Origin: Mesorhizobium sp. 65-26
Lineage (GTDB): Bacteria > Pseudomonadota > Alphaproteobacteria > Rhizobiales > Rhizobiaceae
Length of the DNA: 64,000 nucleotides
Direction of reading: 5' to 3'
Assembly (NCBI GenBank): GCA_001899205.1
Contig: MKVL01000039.1
Coordinates: 111,602-175,601 of the forward strand
Positions 43,004 through 51,334 of the stretch are shown piece after piece (within the stretch, counting starts at the first letter, position 1; each line of letters starts with the position of its first letter). The notes beneath the pieces were generated by a model, which was given only the letters and a program-made list of their open reading frames with translations, did no database searches and had not been told where the DNA came from. Both the position numbers and the translations under genes were made by a program.

Positions 43004-43935
43004 CCCCGCCCTCCCGAAAGGCCGACAAGCCGCTCGGCGGTGCGCAGCGCCGCCGACGTCATGATGTCGAGATTGCCGGCATAGGACGGCAGGTAGTGCG
43101 CGGCGCCCTCGACCTCGAGGAACACCGACACCTTGAGCCCGGAGAAACGCATGTCATGGTCGGCGAGGATCAGCGGCGCATTGGCCGGCACCCTCTCGAC
43201 CTGCACCTCGTGCTTGAGCCGATAGCCCGGCACATAGCGGCGCACCTCCTCGACCATGGCGCGAACCGCGGCGCGTATGGCGGCCGGATCGGCATCTTCG
43301 CAAAGGCATAGCATGGTGTCGCGCATGGTCAGCGGCGGCTCGGCCGGATTGAGGACGATGATCGCCTTGCCGTGATCGGCGCCGCCGATCTTTTCGATGG
43401 CGCGCGACGTCGTCTCCGTGAACTCGTCGATGTTGGCGCGCGTACCTGGCCCGGCCGACCTGGATGCGATCGCCGCGACGATCTCGGCGTAGCGGACCGG
43501 CGCAACGCGCGAGATGGCGGCCACGATCGGGATCGTCGCCTGGCCGCCGCACGTCACCATGTTGACGTTCGGCGCTTCGAGATGATCCTCGATGTTGACG
43601 CTCGGCACCACGAAGGGACCGATCGCCGCGGGGGTGAGATCGACGCGCCGAATGCCGCGCGCGCCGAGCAGCGCGTCGTGGTGCCTGTGCGCTCCGGCGC
43701 TGGTCGCGTCGAAGGCCAGAACGACCTCATCGGCTTCGGGCATGGCGAGAAATCCCTCCACGCCGCCGTCGCTGACGGGAACCCCGAGCCGCCTGGCGCG
43801 CGCCAGTCCGTCCGACGCTGGGTCGATGCCCACCATCGCCCCCATTTCCAGCACCTCGGAAAGGCGCTTAACCTTGATCATCAGATCGGTGCCGATATTG
43901 CCCGATCCGATGATCGCAACCTTGCGGCGTGTCAT
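43000..43935 (-). CDS. mhpF: Acetaldehyde dehydrogenase (acetylating)
   Basis: Converts acetaldehyde, channelled from the aldolase, to acetyl-CoA with NAD and CoA; 311 residues. Rossmann opening [26 protein letters not shown], then catalytic Cys129 in [12 protein letters not shown], and [22 protein letters not shown], all standard for DmpF/MhpF. First enzyme gene after gntR (84-bp gap). Forms a complex with the aldolase in known systems, and the 4-bp overlap supports equal synthesis. Confidence 0.95.
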   Translation of the reverse strand: MTRRKVAIIGSGNIGTDLMIKVKRLSEVLEMGAMVGIDPASDGLARARRLGVPVSDGGVEGFLAMPEADEVVLAFDATSAGAHRHHDALLGARGIRRVDLTPAAIGPFVVPSVNIEDHLEAPNVNMVTCGGQATIPIVAAISRVAPVRYAEIVAAIASRSAGPGTRANIDEFTETTSRAIEKIGGADHGKAIIVLNPAEPPLTMRDTMLCLCEDADPAAIRAAVRAMVEEVRRYVPGYRLKHEVQVERVPANAPLILADHDMRFSGLKVSVFLEVEGAAHYLPSYAGNLDIMTSAALRTAERLVGLSGGRG

Positions 43936-44019
43936 AATCCAACCTCCACACTCGGTCCCGCCGGCCTCAACCTGGCCTCGACGTCGGAATTCTTCGGCTC
44001 GGATGCCTCTCGTCCCCGC

Positions 44020-44814
44020 TCATGAGCGCGGCTCGCCGCCGGCGACGCGGCGTTCGAACTGGTCCTTGCGGCTTGGGCCGGAGCGGTCCTGCAGGGCGAG
44101 CCTGACCGCGGCCCGCACCAGCCGTGGCTCGAACACCGGCTCGATCTGGGCGATGATGGTAAGCGCGATGCGGGCGTAGTGCTCGGCCAGCAGGCAGGCG
44201 ACCAGGTCGCCGTCGCGCGCGGCGCAGGCGTCCATGATGGCCTGATGCTCGTCGCGCGACTGCTGGTAGGAACTGGCGTGCGTGAGATAGAGCCGGCGGT
44301 AGCGCTCGGCGTGCTCGTTGAGCTGCGCCGAATAGTCTGCGTGACGCGGGCCGGCCGCCCGGATCGCGATCATATGGAACGAGCGGTGCGCCCGGTCGAA
44401 ATCGCTGAATTGCGCGGGCGCCTCGTTTTCCCCCATGACGGCGAGGCAATTTCGCATCTCTTCGATATCGGCGTCGGTCAGATCCGGTACGGTGGAGCGC
44501 ACAGTGGTTGTGTCGAGCTTTATACGAAGTGCATACAGTTCATCGAGGTCAGCCATGGATGTCGGCGAGATGACGACCTGACGCCCGCGCTCGGAGGTGA
44601 CCAGACCCTCCTTCTCGATCAGCCGCAGCGCCTCGCGTACGGGGGTTCGGCTGAGCCCGAGTTCGGCGGAAATCTTGACCTGGGACAAACGGCTGCCGGG
44701 CCTGAACACACCGTCCAGTATGGCCATCCGGATCTTCTCATATGCATCCAGCATGCGAGCGCCCGTCGACTCCTCGTCGATGACAGCGCCGTCCCTTGCC
44801 AAATCGGGGGCCAT
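44020..44814 (-). CDS. GntR-family regulator, FCD (FadR) subfamily
   Basis: Transcriptional regulator, about 264 residues. Winged HTH (residues about 18-80: FRPGSRLSQVKISAELGLSR then TPVREALRLIEKEGLV) and an all-helical FCD effector domain with the metal-binding type residues, DRAHRSFHMIAIRA and DEHQAIMDAC. ATG 44814 is preferred; the frame is open to a TTG at 44835. First gene of the operon with mhpFE and the dehydratase, so it is the likely local regulator. A perfect 6-bp-armed palindrome about 90 bp upstream is a candidate operator. The ligand may be a sugar acid, as for many FCD proteins near dehydratases. Confidence 0.9.
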   Translation of the reverse strand: MAPDLARDGAVIDEESTGARMLDAYEKIRMAILDGVFRPGSRLSQVKISAELGLSRTPVREALRLIEKEGLVTSERGRQVVISPTSMADLDELYALRIKLDTTTVRSTVPDLTDADIEEMRNCLAVMGENEAPAQFSDFDRAHRSFHMIAIRAAGPRHADYSAQLNEHAERYRRLYLTHASSYQQSRDEHQAIMDACAARDGDLVACLLAEHYARIALTIIAQIEPVFEPRLVRAAVRLALQDRSGPSRKDQFERRVAGGEPRS

Positions 44815-45143
44815 TGGCTTCGACACCTCTCCCAACCCGGCGACACGGCACCAGCGATATTGCGATGTCGAAATCTGTATCGCGCGCCAATTGACCAGTC
44901 AACAAACTGTATGCAGTTTTTCAGATCCCAAGGCAGTCAGGGAAAATGCTGACTGCCTCACGGGTCGAGAGCGCGGTGTCATCGGCTGCCAGCGTTGGCA
45001 GCCTCAACCCCATAGGTATTGGTGCGGTACCGAGCCAGGAATCGTGGGAATTGCGATTCTCACGCCTCGACCGCCTGCTGTACCAGTCGTTTTTTCCTCA
45101 GCGAATGCGCTCTCGCCGGCGCGATACCAAGCCGGCGTTCCAC
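44815..45143. other. 329-bp interval between gntR and the ribose-type permease gene
   Basis: Contains the gntR promoter region and candidate operator, then the 3' flank of the permease gene. No binding-protein gene for the neighbouring ABC subunits is present here. The minus strand near 45004-45140 has an open stretch without recognisable fold. No terminator with a convincing T-run was found. Confidence 0.5.
44904..44919. promoter_or_regulatory. Candidate GntR/FCD operator
   Basis: AAACTG-TATG-CAGTTT, perfect 6-bp arms, 90 bp upstream of the gntR start; the inner CTGTATGCAG resembles FCD-type operators (TTGTATACAA class). An 11-nt match to part of it (AACTGTATGCA, minus strand) recurs inside the gntR gene near 44531-44541. 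Confidence 0.5.
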
Positions 45144-46184
45144 TCAATGCTGCTTTGAGGTGTCGGACAGGCGCCGCCGGCGCAGCAGCTGCCTTAGTCC
45201 GCCGAGCCAGACCGCCATGATCAGAATGAGGCCGCTGACCATGCCCTGCCAGAAGGAGGACACGCCGCTCAGCGTAAGCCCGTTCTGGATGACGCCCAGG
45301 AAAAGCACGCCGATCATGGTTCCGAACACGCCGCCCTCCCCGCCGGTGAAAGCCGTTCCGCCGATTAGGACCGCCGCCAGGACGGTGAGCAGGAGCGTCG
45401 GGTCGACCTCGGCCGAGGCGGATGTGAGGCGCCCGACCTGCACGACGCTCCCCAGACCCGCCATCAGGCCGGCGATAATGAAGACCGCAAGCATGACCTT
45501 CCGAACGTCGATGCCGTTCAGCCGCGCCGCTTCCGGATTGGCGCCGATGGCATAGAGCGCCCTGCCGAAGGCGGTGTAGCGCAAGATGCCCCCGGCGAGC
45601 AGCAGAAGAACCAGGTCGAAGACGAGGATCTTCGGGAACGGCCCGAGGCTGCCGTTGACGAAGGCGTTGATCGGCTTGAACCCTGCCGTCGAGAAGACGC
45701 TCACGCTCGCGCCATCGTTGACGATGAGCGCGAAGCTCTGGAACACGGAGAGAGTGCCCAGGGTTACGACGAAGAATGAGATCTTGAAGTATGAGACCAG
45801 CGTGCCGTTGATCGCGCCAAGAAGGGCGCCGAACAGGACCGCCACGACCACCGCGAGCGGCGCCGGCATACCGGCCAGCAACAGCAGCCCGAGCACCATC
45901 GCCGAGGCGGCGGTCGCGCTGGCGACCGAAAGGTCGACGGCGCCGGAGATGACCACATAGGTGGCGCCGAGCGCCAGGATGAACACCACGCTGTTCGACT
46001 TGACGATGTTCATCAGGTTGGGCCACGTCAGGAATACGGGCTGCGTCACCGCCAGGAATGCGCCGACAAGCACGAGGCTGATCAGCGCGCCCGCATATCT
46101 GTTCTGGAAGATCCGGCCGATGACCGATGATCGGGGCGAATGGCGGCCGACCGTATCCCGCTTTTCCAGATGTGTAACCGTCAT
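45144..46184 (-). CDS. Ribose/sugar-type ABC transporter permease (RbsC-like)
   Basis: Inner-membrane permease of the CUT2 class, 346 residues with eight to ten hydrophobic helices. FILALGATYVVISGAVDLSVAS is the family hallmark (GGIDLSVGS-like), and GRALYAIGANPEAARLNGIDV, the contact loop to the ATPase, is textbook. ATG 46184 overlaps the stop of the ATPase gene as ATGA. Last gene of its operon. No CUT2 binding protein is encoded anywhere in the window, so the partner is absent, elsewhere or shared. Confidence 0.92.
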   Translation of the reverse strand: MTVTHLEKRDTVGRHSPRSSVIGRIFQNRYAGALISLVLVGAFLAVTQPVFLTWPNLMNIVKSNSVVFILALGATYVVISGAVDLSVASATAASAMVLGLLLLAGMPAPLAVVVAVLFGALLGAINGTLVSYFKISFFVVTLGTLSVFQSFALIVNDGASVSVFSTAGFKPINAFVNGSLGPFPKILVFDLVLLLLAGGILRYTAFGRALYAIGANPEAARLNGIDVRKVMLAVFIIAGLMAGLGSVVQVGRLTSASAEVDPTLLLTVLAAVLIGGTAFTGGEGGVFGTMIGVLFLGVIQNGLTLSGVSSFWQGMVSGLILIMAVWLGGLRQLLRRRRLSDTSKQH

Positions 46185-47764
46185 TGGGGTTCTCCGGACA
46201 AATCCTTGGCTTGTGGCTGGCGGCGGCTTCCGGCGACGGCGACCTGCGCGATCGCCTCTTCCGTGGCTTCTCCGCGGTCGAACTCCGCCAGGACCGCGCC
46301 CTCGAAGAACACGAGGATGCGGTCGCATATGCCGAGGAGTTCCGGCAGCTCCGATGAAATGACGATCACAGCCGCGCCGTCCTGGGCCGCGTCCTGCAGC
46401 ATACGGTAGATCTCGCTCTTGGCGCCGACGTCGATCCCGCGTGTCGGCTCACTCAGCACAAGCACGTCCGGCTTGCGGCGAAACGTCCGTCCGAGGATCA
46501 CCTTCTGCTGGTTACCGCCAGACAGGGTGGCTATCGATGCGCCGGCGGATGCGGTTGCCACGCGATATCGCTTTATCGCGTCGCCGACCTCGGAACGCTC
46601 CAGCCGGGTGTTGAGGATACCGGCCCTCGACAGTCGATCCGCCCAGGCGAGCGAGAAGTTCTCAGCCACGCTGCGAACCAGGAGCAGGGCCGAGGCCTTG
46701 CGGTCGTCCGGAACATAGCCGATGCCCGCCCCGATCGTCCGGCGCGGATCGCCAAGTCGGACCGGGCGACCATCGACTTTCACCGACCCTGTCCCGGGGA
46801 TCGCGCCGCCGAGCACCATGCCGAACTCGGATTTGCCGGAGCCGACAAGCCCCGCCACGCCGACGATCTCGCCGCGGCGGACATCGAGCGATGTCGGCTT
46901 CAGAATGCCAAGCGGCGAGCAAAGATCGCGCACCTCCAGAACCTTCTCACCCGCCGGGATTTCCCGTTTTCCGTAGAAGTCGCTGATCTCACGGCCGACC
47001 ATCAGACGCACGAGATCCGCTTCTCCGGTTTCAGGCAAGGGCACGGTGGCGATCAGCCTGCCGTCGCGCAGCACGGTGGCAACGGAAGCGACCGCGTAGA
47101 TTTCCGGCATGCGATGAGTGATCATCAGGATCGCCATGCCGGCGTCGCGTTCCTGGCGAACAAGGTTGAGCAACCTCGCCGTGGCGGCTTCCGACAGCGA
47201 ACTCGTCGCCTCGTCCAGGATCAACAGCCGCGCATTGGAAGAAAGGGCCCTTGCGATCTCGACTTCCTGGCGCAGCTCGACGCTGAGTTCGGAAACGATG
47301 GCGTGCGGCGAGACGTGAACGCCGAGCCGGGAAAGCGCTTTCGTCGCATCGACCTCCAGGCGGGCCCAGTCGACCAGCCCAAGACGCGTTCTCGGCAGGC
47401 GGCCGAGGAAGATGTTCTCGGCAACGGTGAGCGTCGGCGCCAGGGTCAGCTCCTGGCTGATCATGACGAAGCCGAGATCGAGGGCGTGCGCAGGGCTCTC
47501 CACCACGCTTTCCCTGCCGTCGATGATGATCTTTCCGGTGTCGGGCTGGATGAGGCCGGCGATGACACGCGACAGCGTCGACTTTCCCGAGCCGTTTTCC
47601 CCCGTCAGCGCATGCACCTCGCCTGCCCGGATCGTCAGGTCGACATTGCCGAGGGCGCGCACCCCGGGAAAACTCTTGGATATTCCTTCGAGCTGGACGA
47701 TCACCGCCGACCGGTCACGCAGGGCTTCGGCCCGAGAGCCGGGATCGAGCATCACCACGGTCAC
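46181..47764 (-). CDS. Ribose/sugar-type ABC transporter ATPase (RbsA-like, two domains)
   Basis: Double ATPase of the CUT2 class, 527 residues. Domain 1: GENGSGKST, SVELRQEVEIARAL, LLILDEATSSL; domain 2: GLVGSGKSE, LSGGNQQKVILGR, VLVLSEPTRGID. The second Walker A is shortened as usual for the class, and the first signature lacks the standard LSGGQ (LSVELRQEV), which is within the normal range for RbsA. The GTG at 47764 overlaps the stop of the GMC gene as GTGA, with AAGGAGG 5 nt upstream. The coupling to a dehydrogenase gene suggests the imported compound is an alcohol or polyol, an inference from context. Confidence 0.92.
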   Translation of the reverse strand: MTVVMLDPGSRAEALRDRSAVIVQLEGISKSFPGVRALGNVDLTIRAGEVHALTGENGSGKSTLSRVIAGLIQPDTGKIIIDGRESVVESPAHALDLGFVMISQELTLAPTLTVAENIFLGRLPRTRLGLVDWARLEVDATKALSRLGVHVSPHAIVSELSVELRQEVEIARALSSNARLLILDEATSSLSEAATARLLNLVRQERDAGMAILMITHRMPEIYAVASVATVLRDGRLIATVPLPETGEADLVRLMVGREISDFYGKREIPAGEKVLEVRDLCSPLGILKPTSLDVRRGEIVGVAGLVGSGKSEFGMVLGGAIPGTGSVKVDGRPVRLGDPRRTIGAGIGYVPDDRKASALLLVRSVAENFSLAWADRLSRAGILNTRLERSEVGDAIKRYRVATASAGASIATLSGGNQQKVILGRTFRRKPDVLVLSEPTRGIDVGAKSEIYRMLQDAAQDGAAVIVISSELPELLGICDRILVFFEGAVLAEFDRGEATEEAIAQVAVAGSRRQPQAKDLSGEPQ

Positions 47765-49365
47765 GCCGCCTGCCTCCTTATGAGATCCGCCGCTTTTTCC
47801 CCGATCATGATGGTCGGGGCATTGGTGTTGCCGGAAATCAGCGTCGGCATGATCGACGCATCGGCCACGCGAAGTCCATCCACGCCGTGGACACGCAACT
47901 GCGGATCCACGACAGCCATTGCGTCGGTGCCCATCTTGCAGGTTCCAACCTGATGCGAAACGCAACCGCCATTCTGGACCAGATAGGCCTCGATCTCGGC
48001 ATCGCTGGCCGTCTTCGAGCCCGGCAGATGCTCATCGATCACGAAATCGGCCAAGGGTCTGCTCGCCGCCATGCGGCGGGCGAGCTTCAGCCCTTCCACG
48101 GCGATGCGCCGGTCCCGCTCATGCGAGAAGTAGTTCGGCCGCAGCAGCGGCGCCTCGTGCGGATCGGCGGACCGCAGCACGATCTCGCCACGGCTCTCCG
48201 GCCTGACGGGGCACAGGAAATTGGCAAAACCGGAGAACTTGAACAGGCCGTCCTCGTAATAGCCGCCGGAGAATGTCTGGAACAGGAATTGCAGGTCGGC
48301 CGAGCCTGACTCGGGCAACACCCTGGTAAACAGCCCGGCCTGGCCGGCGGGCACGGAGAGAGGCCCTTTTCGTGTGAGCAGCCATTTGATGCCGACCTGC
48401 AATTGGCGCAGGCGGCTTGCCATCACATCGTTCATGGTGATGGGGCGGTTGCACTTCCAGGTGATCTGGCCGCCATAATGGTCCTGCAGGTTCCCGCCGA
48501 CACCGGGCAGGTTATGCAGCGGGCTGATGCCATGCCCGGCAAGCGCCGTGGCGTCGCCGATGCCTGAAACCATCAGCAGTTGCGGCGACTTGACCGATCC
48601 GGCGGCGAGGATGACCTCGCGGCGCGCCCTGGCCTCGACCGGCATGCCGTCGTGGCGGTAGCGAACTCCGCTCGCCCGCCGGCCATCGAAGAGGATCCGC
48701 TCGGCATGGGCGCCGGTGACCACCGAAAGATTCGACCGGCGCATGGCCGGCCTCAGATAGGCGGTGGCGGCGGAGGCGCGGCGTCCGTTCCTGACCGTGG
48801 CCTGGAAATAGCCGGCCCCCTCCTGCGTCGCGCCGTTGAAGTCGTCGTTGCGGGCAATGCCTTGAGCGCCCGCGGAGCCGATGAAGGCGTCGCAAAGCGG
48901 ATTGCGCTCGCGCAGATTGGTCACCGACAGCGGCCCGCCGACCCCGTGGTACCGGTCGGCGCCGTTCTCCTGGTCCTCGGCCTTGCGGAAATAGGGCAGC
49001 ACGTCCTCGTGCGACCAGCCGACATTCCCCAGTTGCCGCCAGTGATCGTAATCCTCGGCCTGGCCGCGAATGTAGATCAGCCCGTTGATCGAGGACGAGC
49101 CGCCAAGCACCTTTCCGCGCGGCCAGTAGATCCGCCTGCCGTTCAGCGCCGGATTGGGTTCTGTCTCGAACTTCCAGTTGACGCTGGGATCGGTGATGGT
49201 CTTGCCGTAGCCGACGGGAATGTGGATCCAGAAGCTGGAATCGCGACCGCCTGCTTCCAGCAGCAGCACCGAATGCTTGCCGCCCTCGGTCAGCCGCGCG
49301 GCGAGCACGCAACCGGCCGAGCCGGCACCGACGACGATGTAGTCGAACTCTTTCGCGCCCAGCAC
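47761..49365 (-). CDS. GMC-family FAD-dependent oxidoreductase, copy 3
   Basis: 534 residues. Rossmann YIVVGAGSAGCVLAARL, GMC signatures GKVLGGSSSINGLIYIRGQ and AAGSVKSPQLLMVSGIGD, active-site block SHQVGTCKMG, and the end SGNTNAPTIMIGEKAADL. Very similar throughout to copy 4, 116 bp upstream; the two look like a tandem duplication (both have YWPRGKVLGGSSSINGL and DYDHWRQLGN). Subfamily with HQVGTCKMG in place of HPxGT; related to alcohol or polyethylene-glycol type dehydrogenases. GTG start with AGGAGGA upstream. Coupled to the RbsA-like ATPase gene. Confidence 0.92.
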   Translation of the reverse strand: MLGAKEFDYIVVGAGSAGCVLAARLTEGGKHSVLLLEAGGRDSSFWIHIPVGYGKTITDPSVNWKFETEPNPALNGRRIYWPRGKVLGGSSSINGLIYIRGQAEDYDHWRQLGNVGWSHEDVLPYFRKAEDQENGADRYHGVGGPLSVTNLRERNPLCDAFIGSAGAQGIARNDDFNGATQEGAGYFQATVRNGRRASAATAYLRPAMRRSNLSVVTGAHAERILFDGRRASGVRYRHDGMPVEARARREVILAAGSVKSPQLLMVSGIGDATALAGHGISPLHNLPGVGGNLQDHYGGQITWKCNRPITMNDVMASRLRQLQVGIKWLLTRKGPLSVPAGQAGLFTRVLPESGSADLQFLFQTFSGGYYEDGLFKFSGFANFLCPVRPESRGEIVLRSADPHEAPLLRPNYFSHERDRRIAVEGLKLARRMAASRPLADFVIDEHLPGSKTASDAEIEAYLVQNGGCVSHQVGTCKMGTDAMAVVDPQLRVHGVDGLRVADASIMPTLISGNTNAPTIMIGEKAADLIRRQAA

Positions 49366-49481
49366 AAATCTCCTCCTGGTGGGCCGGGCGCCTCCGCGCC
49401 CGCTGCCTTCCTGCCTGATCCCCTCGCGACGTTCCCGCTTGTTATTCGTGCTTCATGTCGATCAGGGACAAATGCGCACGC

Positions 49482-51095
49482 TTACGCCGCGCGCCTTCCA
49501 ATCATTTCCGCCGCCTTCTCGGCGATCATGATCGTCGGGGCGTTGGTATTGCCCGATATCAGCGTCGGCATGATCGAGGCGTCGACCACGCGCAACGCTT
49601 CCAGGCCATGCACTTTGAGGGACGGGTCCACCACCGCCATCGCGTCCTTGCCCATCTTGCAGGTGCCGACCTGATGCGCGATCGACAGGCCGGTCTCGCG
49701 GGCATAGTCGAGAATCTCGTCATCGCTGGCGACCTGCGGACCGGGCGCGTATTCCGCGACGATATGAGCCGCGATCGCGGCCTTTTCGGCAACCTTGCGG
49801 GTGAGCTTGATCGCATCGACGAGGACGCGACGGTCGTTCTCCGCCGAGAGGTAGTTGGGCTGCATCGAGGGCACATCCCGCGGGTCGGCGGAGCGCAGCC
49901 TGAGGGTGCCCCGGCTCTCCGGACGCACCGGGCAGACGGCATTGGCGAAGCCCGAGAATTTGTGCAGGCCGGCATCGTATTCGTCGTGACTGAAGGTCTG
50001 GAACAGAAACTGGATATCCGGCGTCTCCAATCGCGGGTCGGACTTTACGAAGGCGCCCACCTGAGCCGCAGAAATCGTCAGCGGCCCCTGGCGGAACAAC
50101 AGATACTGGAGCCCTGCCTGAACCTGGCGCAGCGGGCTGCGCATAATGTCGTTGACAGTCAGCGGAAGCTTGCTCTTGTAGGTGACCAGCGCGCCATAAT
50201 GGTCCTGGAGGTTTTCACCGACGCCGGGCAGGTCGTGGACCACTGGGATACCCAGCCCGGAGAGTTGCCCCGCCGGCCCGACGCCGGAAAGCAGCAGCAG
50301 CTTGGGTGAATTGATCGAGCCGGAACTGACTATGACCTCGCGGCGCGCCCTGACCGCCACCTTCCGGCCGCCGCGATCGAAGACGACGCCGATGGCGCGC
50401 TTGCCGTTGAACAGGATGCGCTCGCTGTGCGCACGGGTGATCACGCGCAGGTTCGGGCGCTTCATCGCCGGCTTGAGATAGGCGACCGCCGCCGAGCAGC
50501 GTCGCGCGTTGCGGGTCGTGATCTGGTAGAAGCCGACGCCCTCCTGGCTGACGCCGTTGAAATCGTCGTTGCGCGGAATACCCGCGTCCACGGCGCTCTC
50601 GATGAACGCCTGGCACAGCGGGTTCCGCTCGCGCAGGTTGGAAACGCGGAGCGGTCCGCCGTCGCCATGGAATTCGTCGGCGCCGTTCTCCTGGCTCTCG
50701 GCCTTGCGGAAATAGGGAAGGACGTCGTCGTAGGACCAGCCCTCGTTTCCGAGCTGGCGCCAATGGTCGTAGTCCCGCGCCTGGCCGCGAATGTAGAGAA
50801 GGCCATTGATCGAGGACGACCCGCCCAGCACCTTGCCGCGCGGCCAGTACATCGGCCTGTTGCCGATCTCGGCGCCCTTCTCGGTCTCATAACGCCAGTT
50901 GAGGTTCGGATCGACGATCGTCTTGCCGTAGCCGATCGGAATGTGGATCCAGGGATTCCAGTCCTTTCCGCCGGCCTCGAGCAGCGTGACCGAGGTGCGG
51001 CCGTCCTCGGAGAGCCGCCCCGCCAGCGTGCAGCCGGCCGAACCGGCCCCCACAATGACGATATCGGTCTCGATCGTTTCTGAAATGTCGGTCAT
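49482..51095 (-). CDS. GMC-family FAD-dependent oxidoreductase, copy 4
   Basis: 537 residues, tandem paralogue of copy 3. VIVGAGSAGCTLAGRL, GKVLGGSSSINGLLYIRGQ, SSGSINSPKLLLLSGVGP, AHQVGTCKMG and SGNTNAPTIMIAEKAAEM are the matching blocks. ATG 51095 follows a TTG at 51098 in frame. A weak IclR-type array lies 147 bp upstream. It probably acts on the same class of substrate as copy 3. Confidence 0.92.
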   Translation of the reverse strand: MTDISETIETDIVIVGAGSAGCTLAGRLSEDGRTSVTLLEAGGKDWNPWIHIPIGYGKTIVDPNLNWRYETEKGAEIGNRPMYWPRGKVLGGSSSINGLLYIRGQARDYDHWRQLGNEGWSYDDVLPYFRKAESQENGADEFHGDGGPLRVSNLRERNPLCQAFIESAVDAGIPRNDDFNGVSQEGVGFYQITTRNARRCSAAVAYLKPAMKRPNLRVITRAHSERILFNGKRAIGVVFDRGGRKVAVRARREVIVSSGSINSPKLLLLSGVGPAGQLSGLGIPVVHDLPGVGENLQDHYGALVTYKSKLPLTVNDIMRSPLRQVQAGLQYLLFRQGPLTISAAQVGAFVKSDPRLETPDIQFLFQTFSHDEYDAGLHKFSGFANAVCPVRPESRGTLRLRSADPRDVPSMQPNYLSAENDRRVLVDAIKLTRKVAEKAAIAAHIVAEYAPGPQVASDDEILDYARETGLSIAHQVGTCKMGKDAMAVVDPSLKVHGLEALRVVDASIMPTLISGNTNAPTIMIAEKAAEMIGRRAA

Positions 51096-51241
51096 CAATG
51101 TCGATATTCACACCCGGACGACGGCGCCCGGGTCGCCTAATCGTGCAATCGCAAACCGTTTCACAAGGCCCGCGCGGTCGGACCGTGGAGGGGGACGTGG
51201 AGCCGTCCCTCAACCCAAATGAACAGCAGGTTCCGATACAA

Positions 51242-51276
51242 TTCCAATATAAACACACATATTGACCAATACCGAA
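51242..51276. promoter_or_regulatory. Possible IclR-type operator array 9 (GMC copy 4), weak
   Basis: Half-sites TTCCA-N5-AACAC-N5-TTGAC-N5-CCGAA, with only the first clearly matching. It lies 147 bp from the start, twice the usual distance. Included as a borderline case. Confidence 0.3.
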
Positions 51277-51334
51277 ACGCTATCGGTCGCAGGCCTTTGA
51301 CGCGTCTTTCGGAAACAGACGAATCCAGCCCGGC

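Noticed and set aside
45004-45143. Possible substrate-binding-protein remnant downstream of the RbsC-like gene
   Set aside because: No signal peptide or family 2 binding-protein motif could be recognised in any frame.
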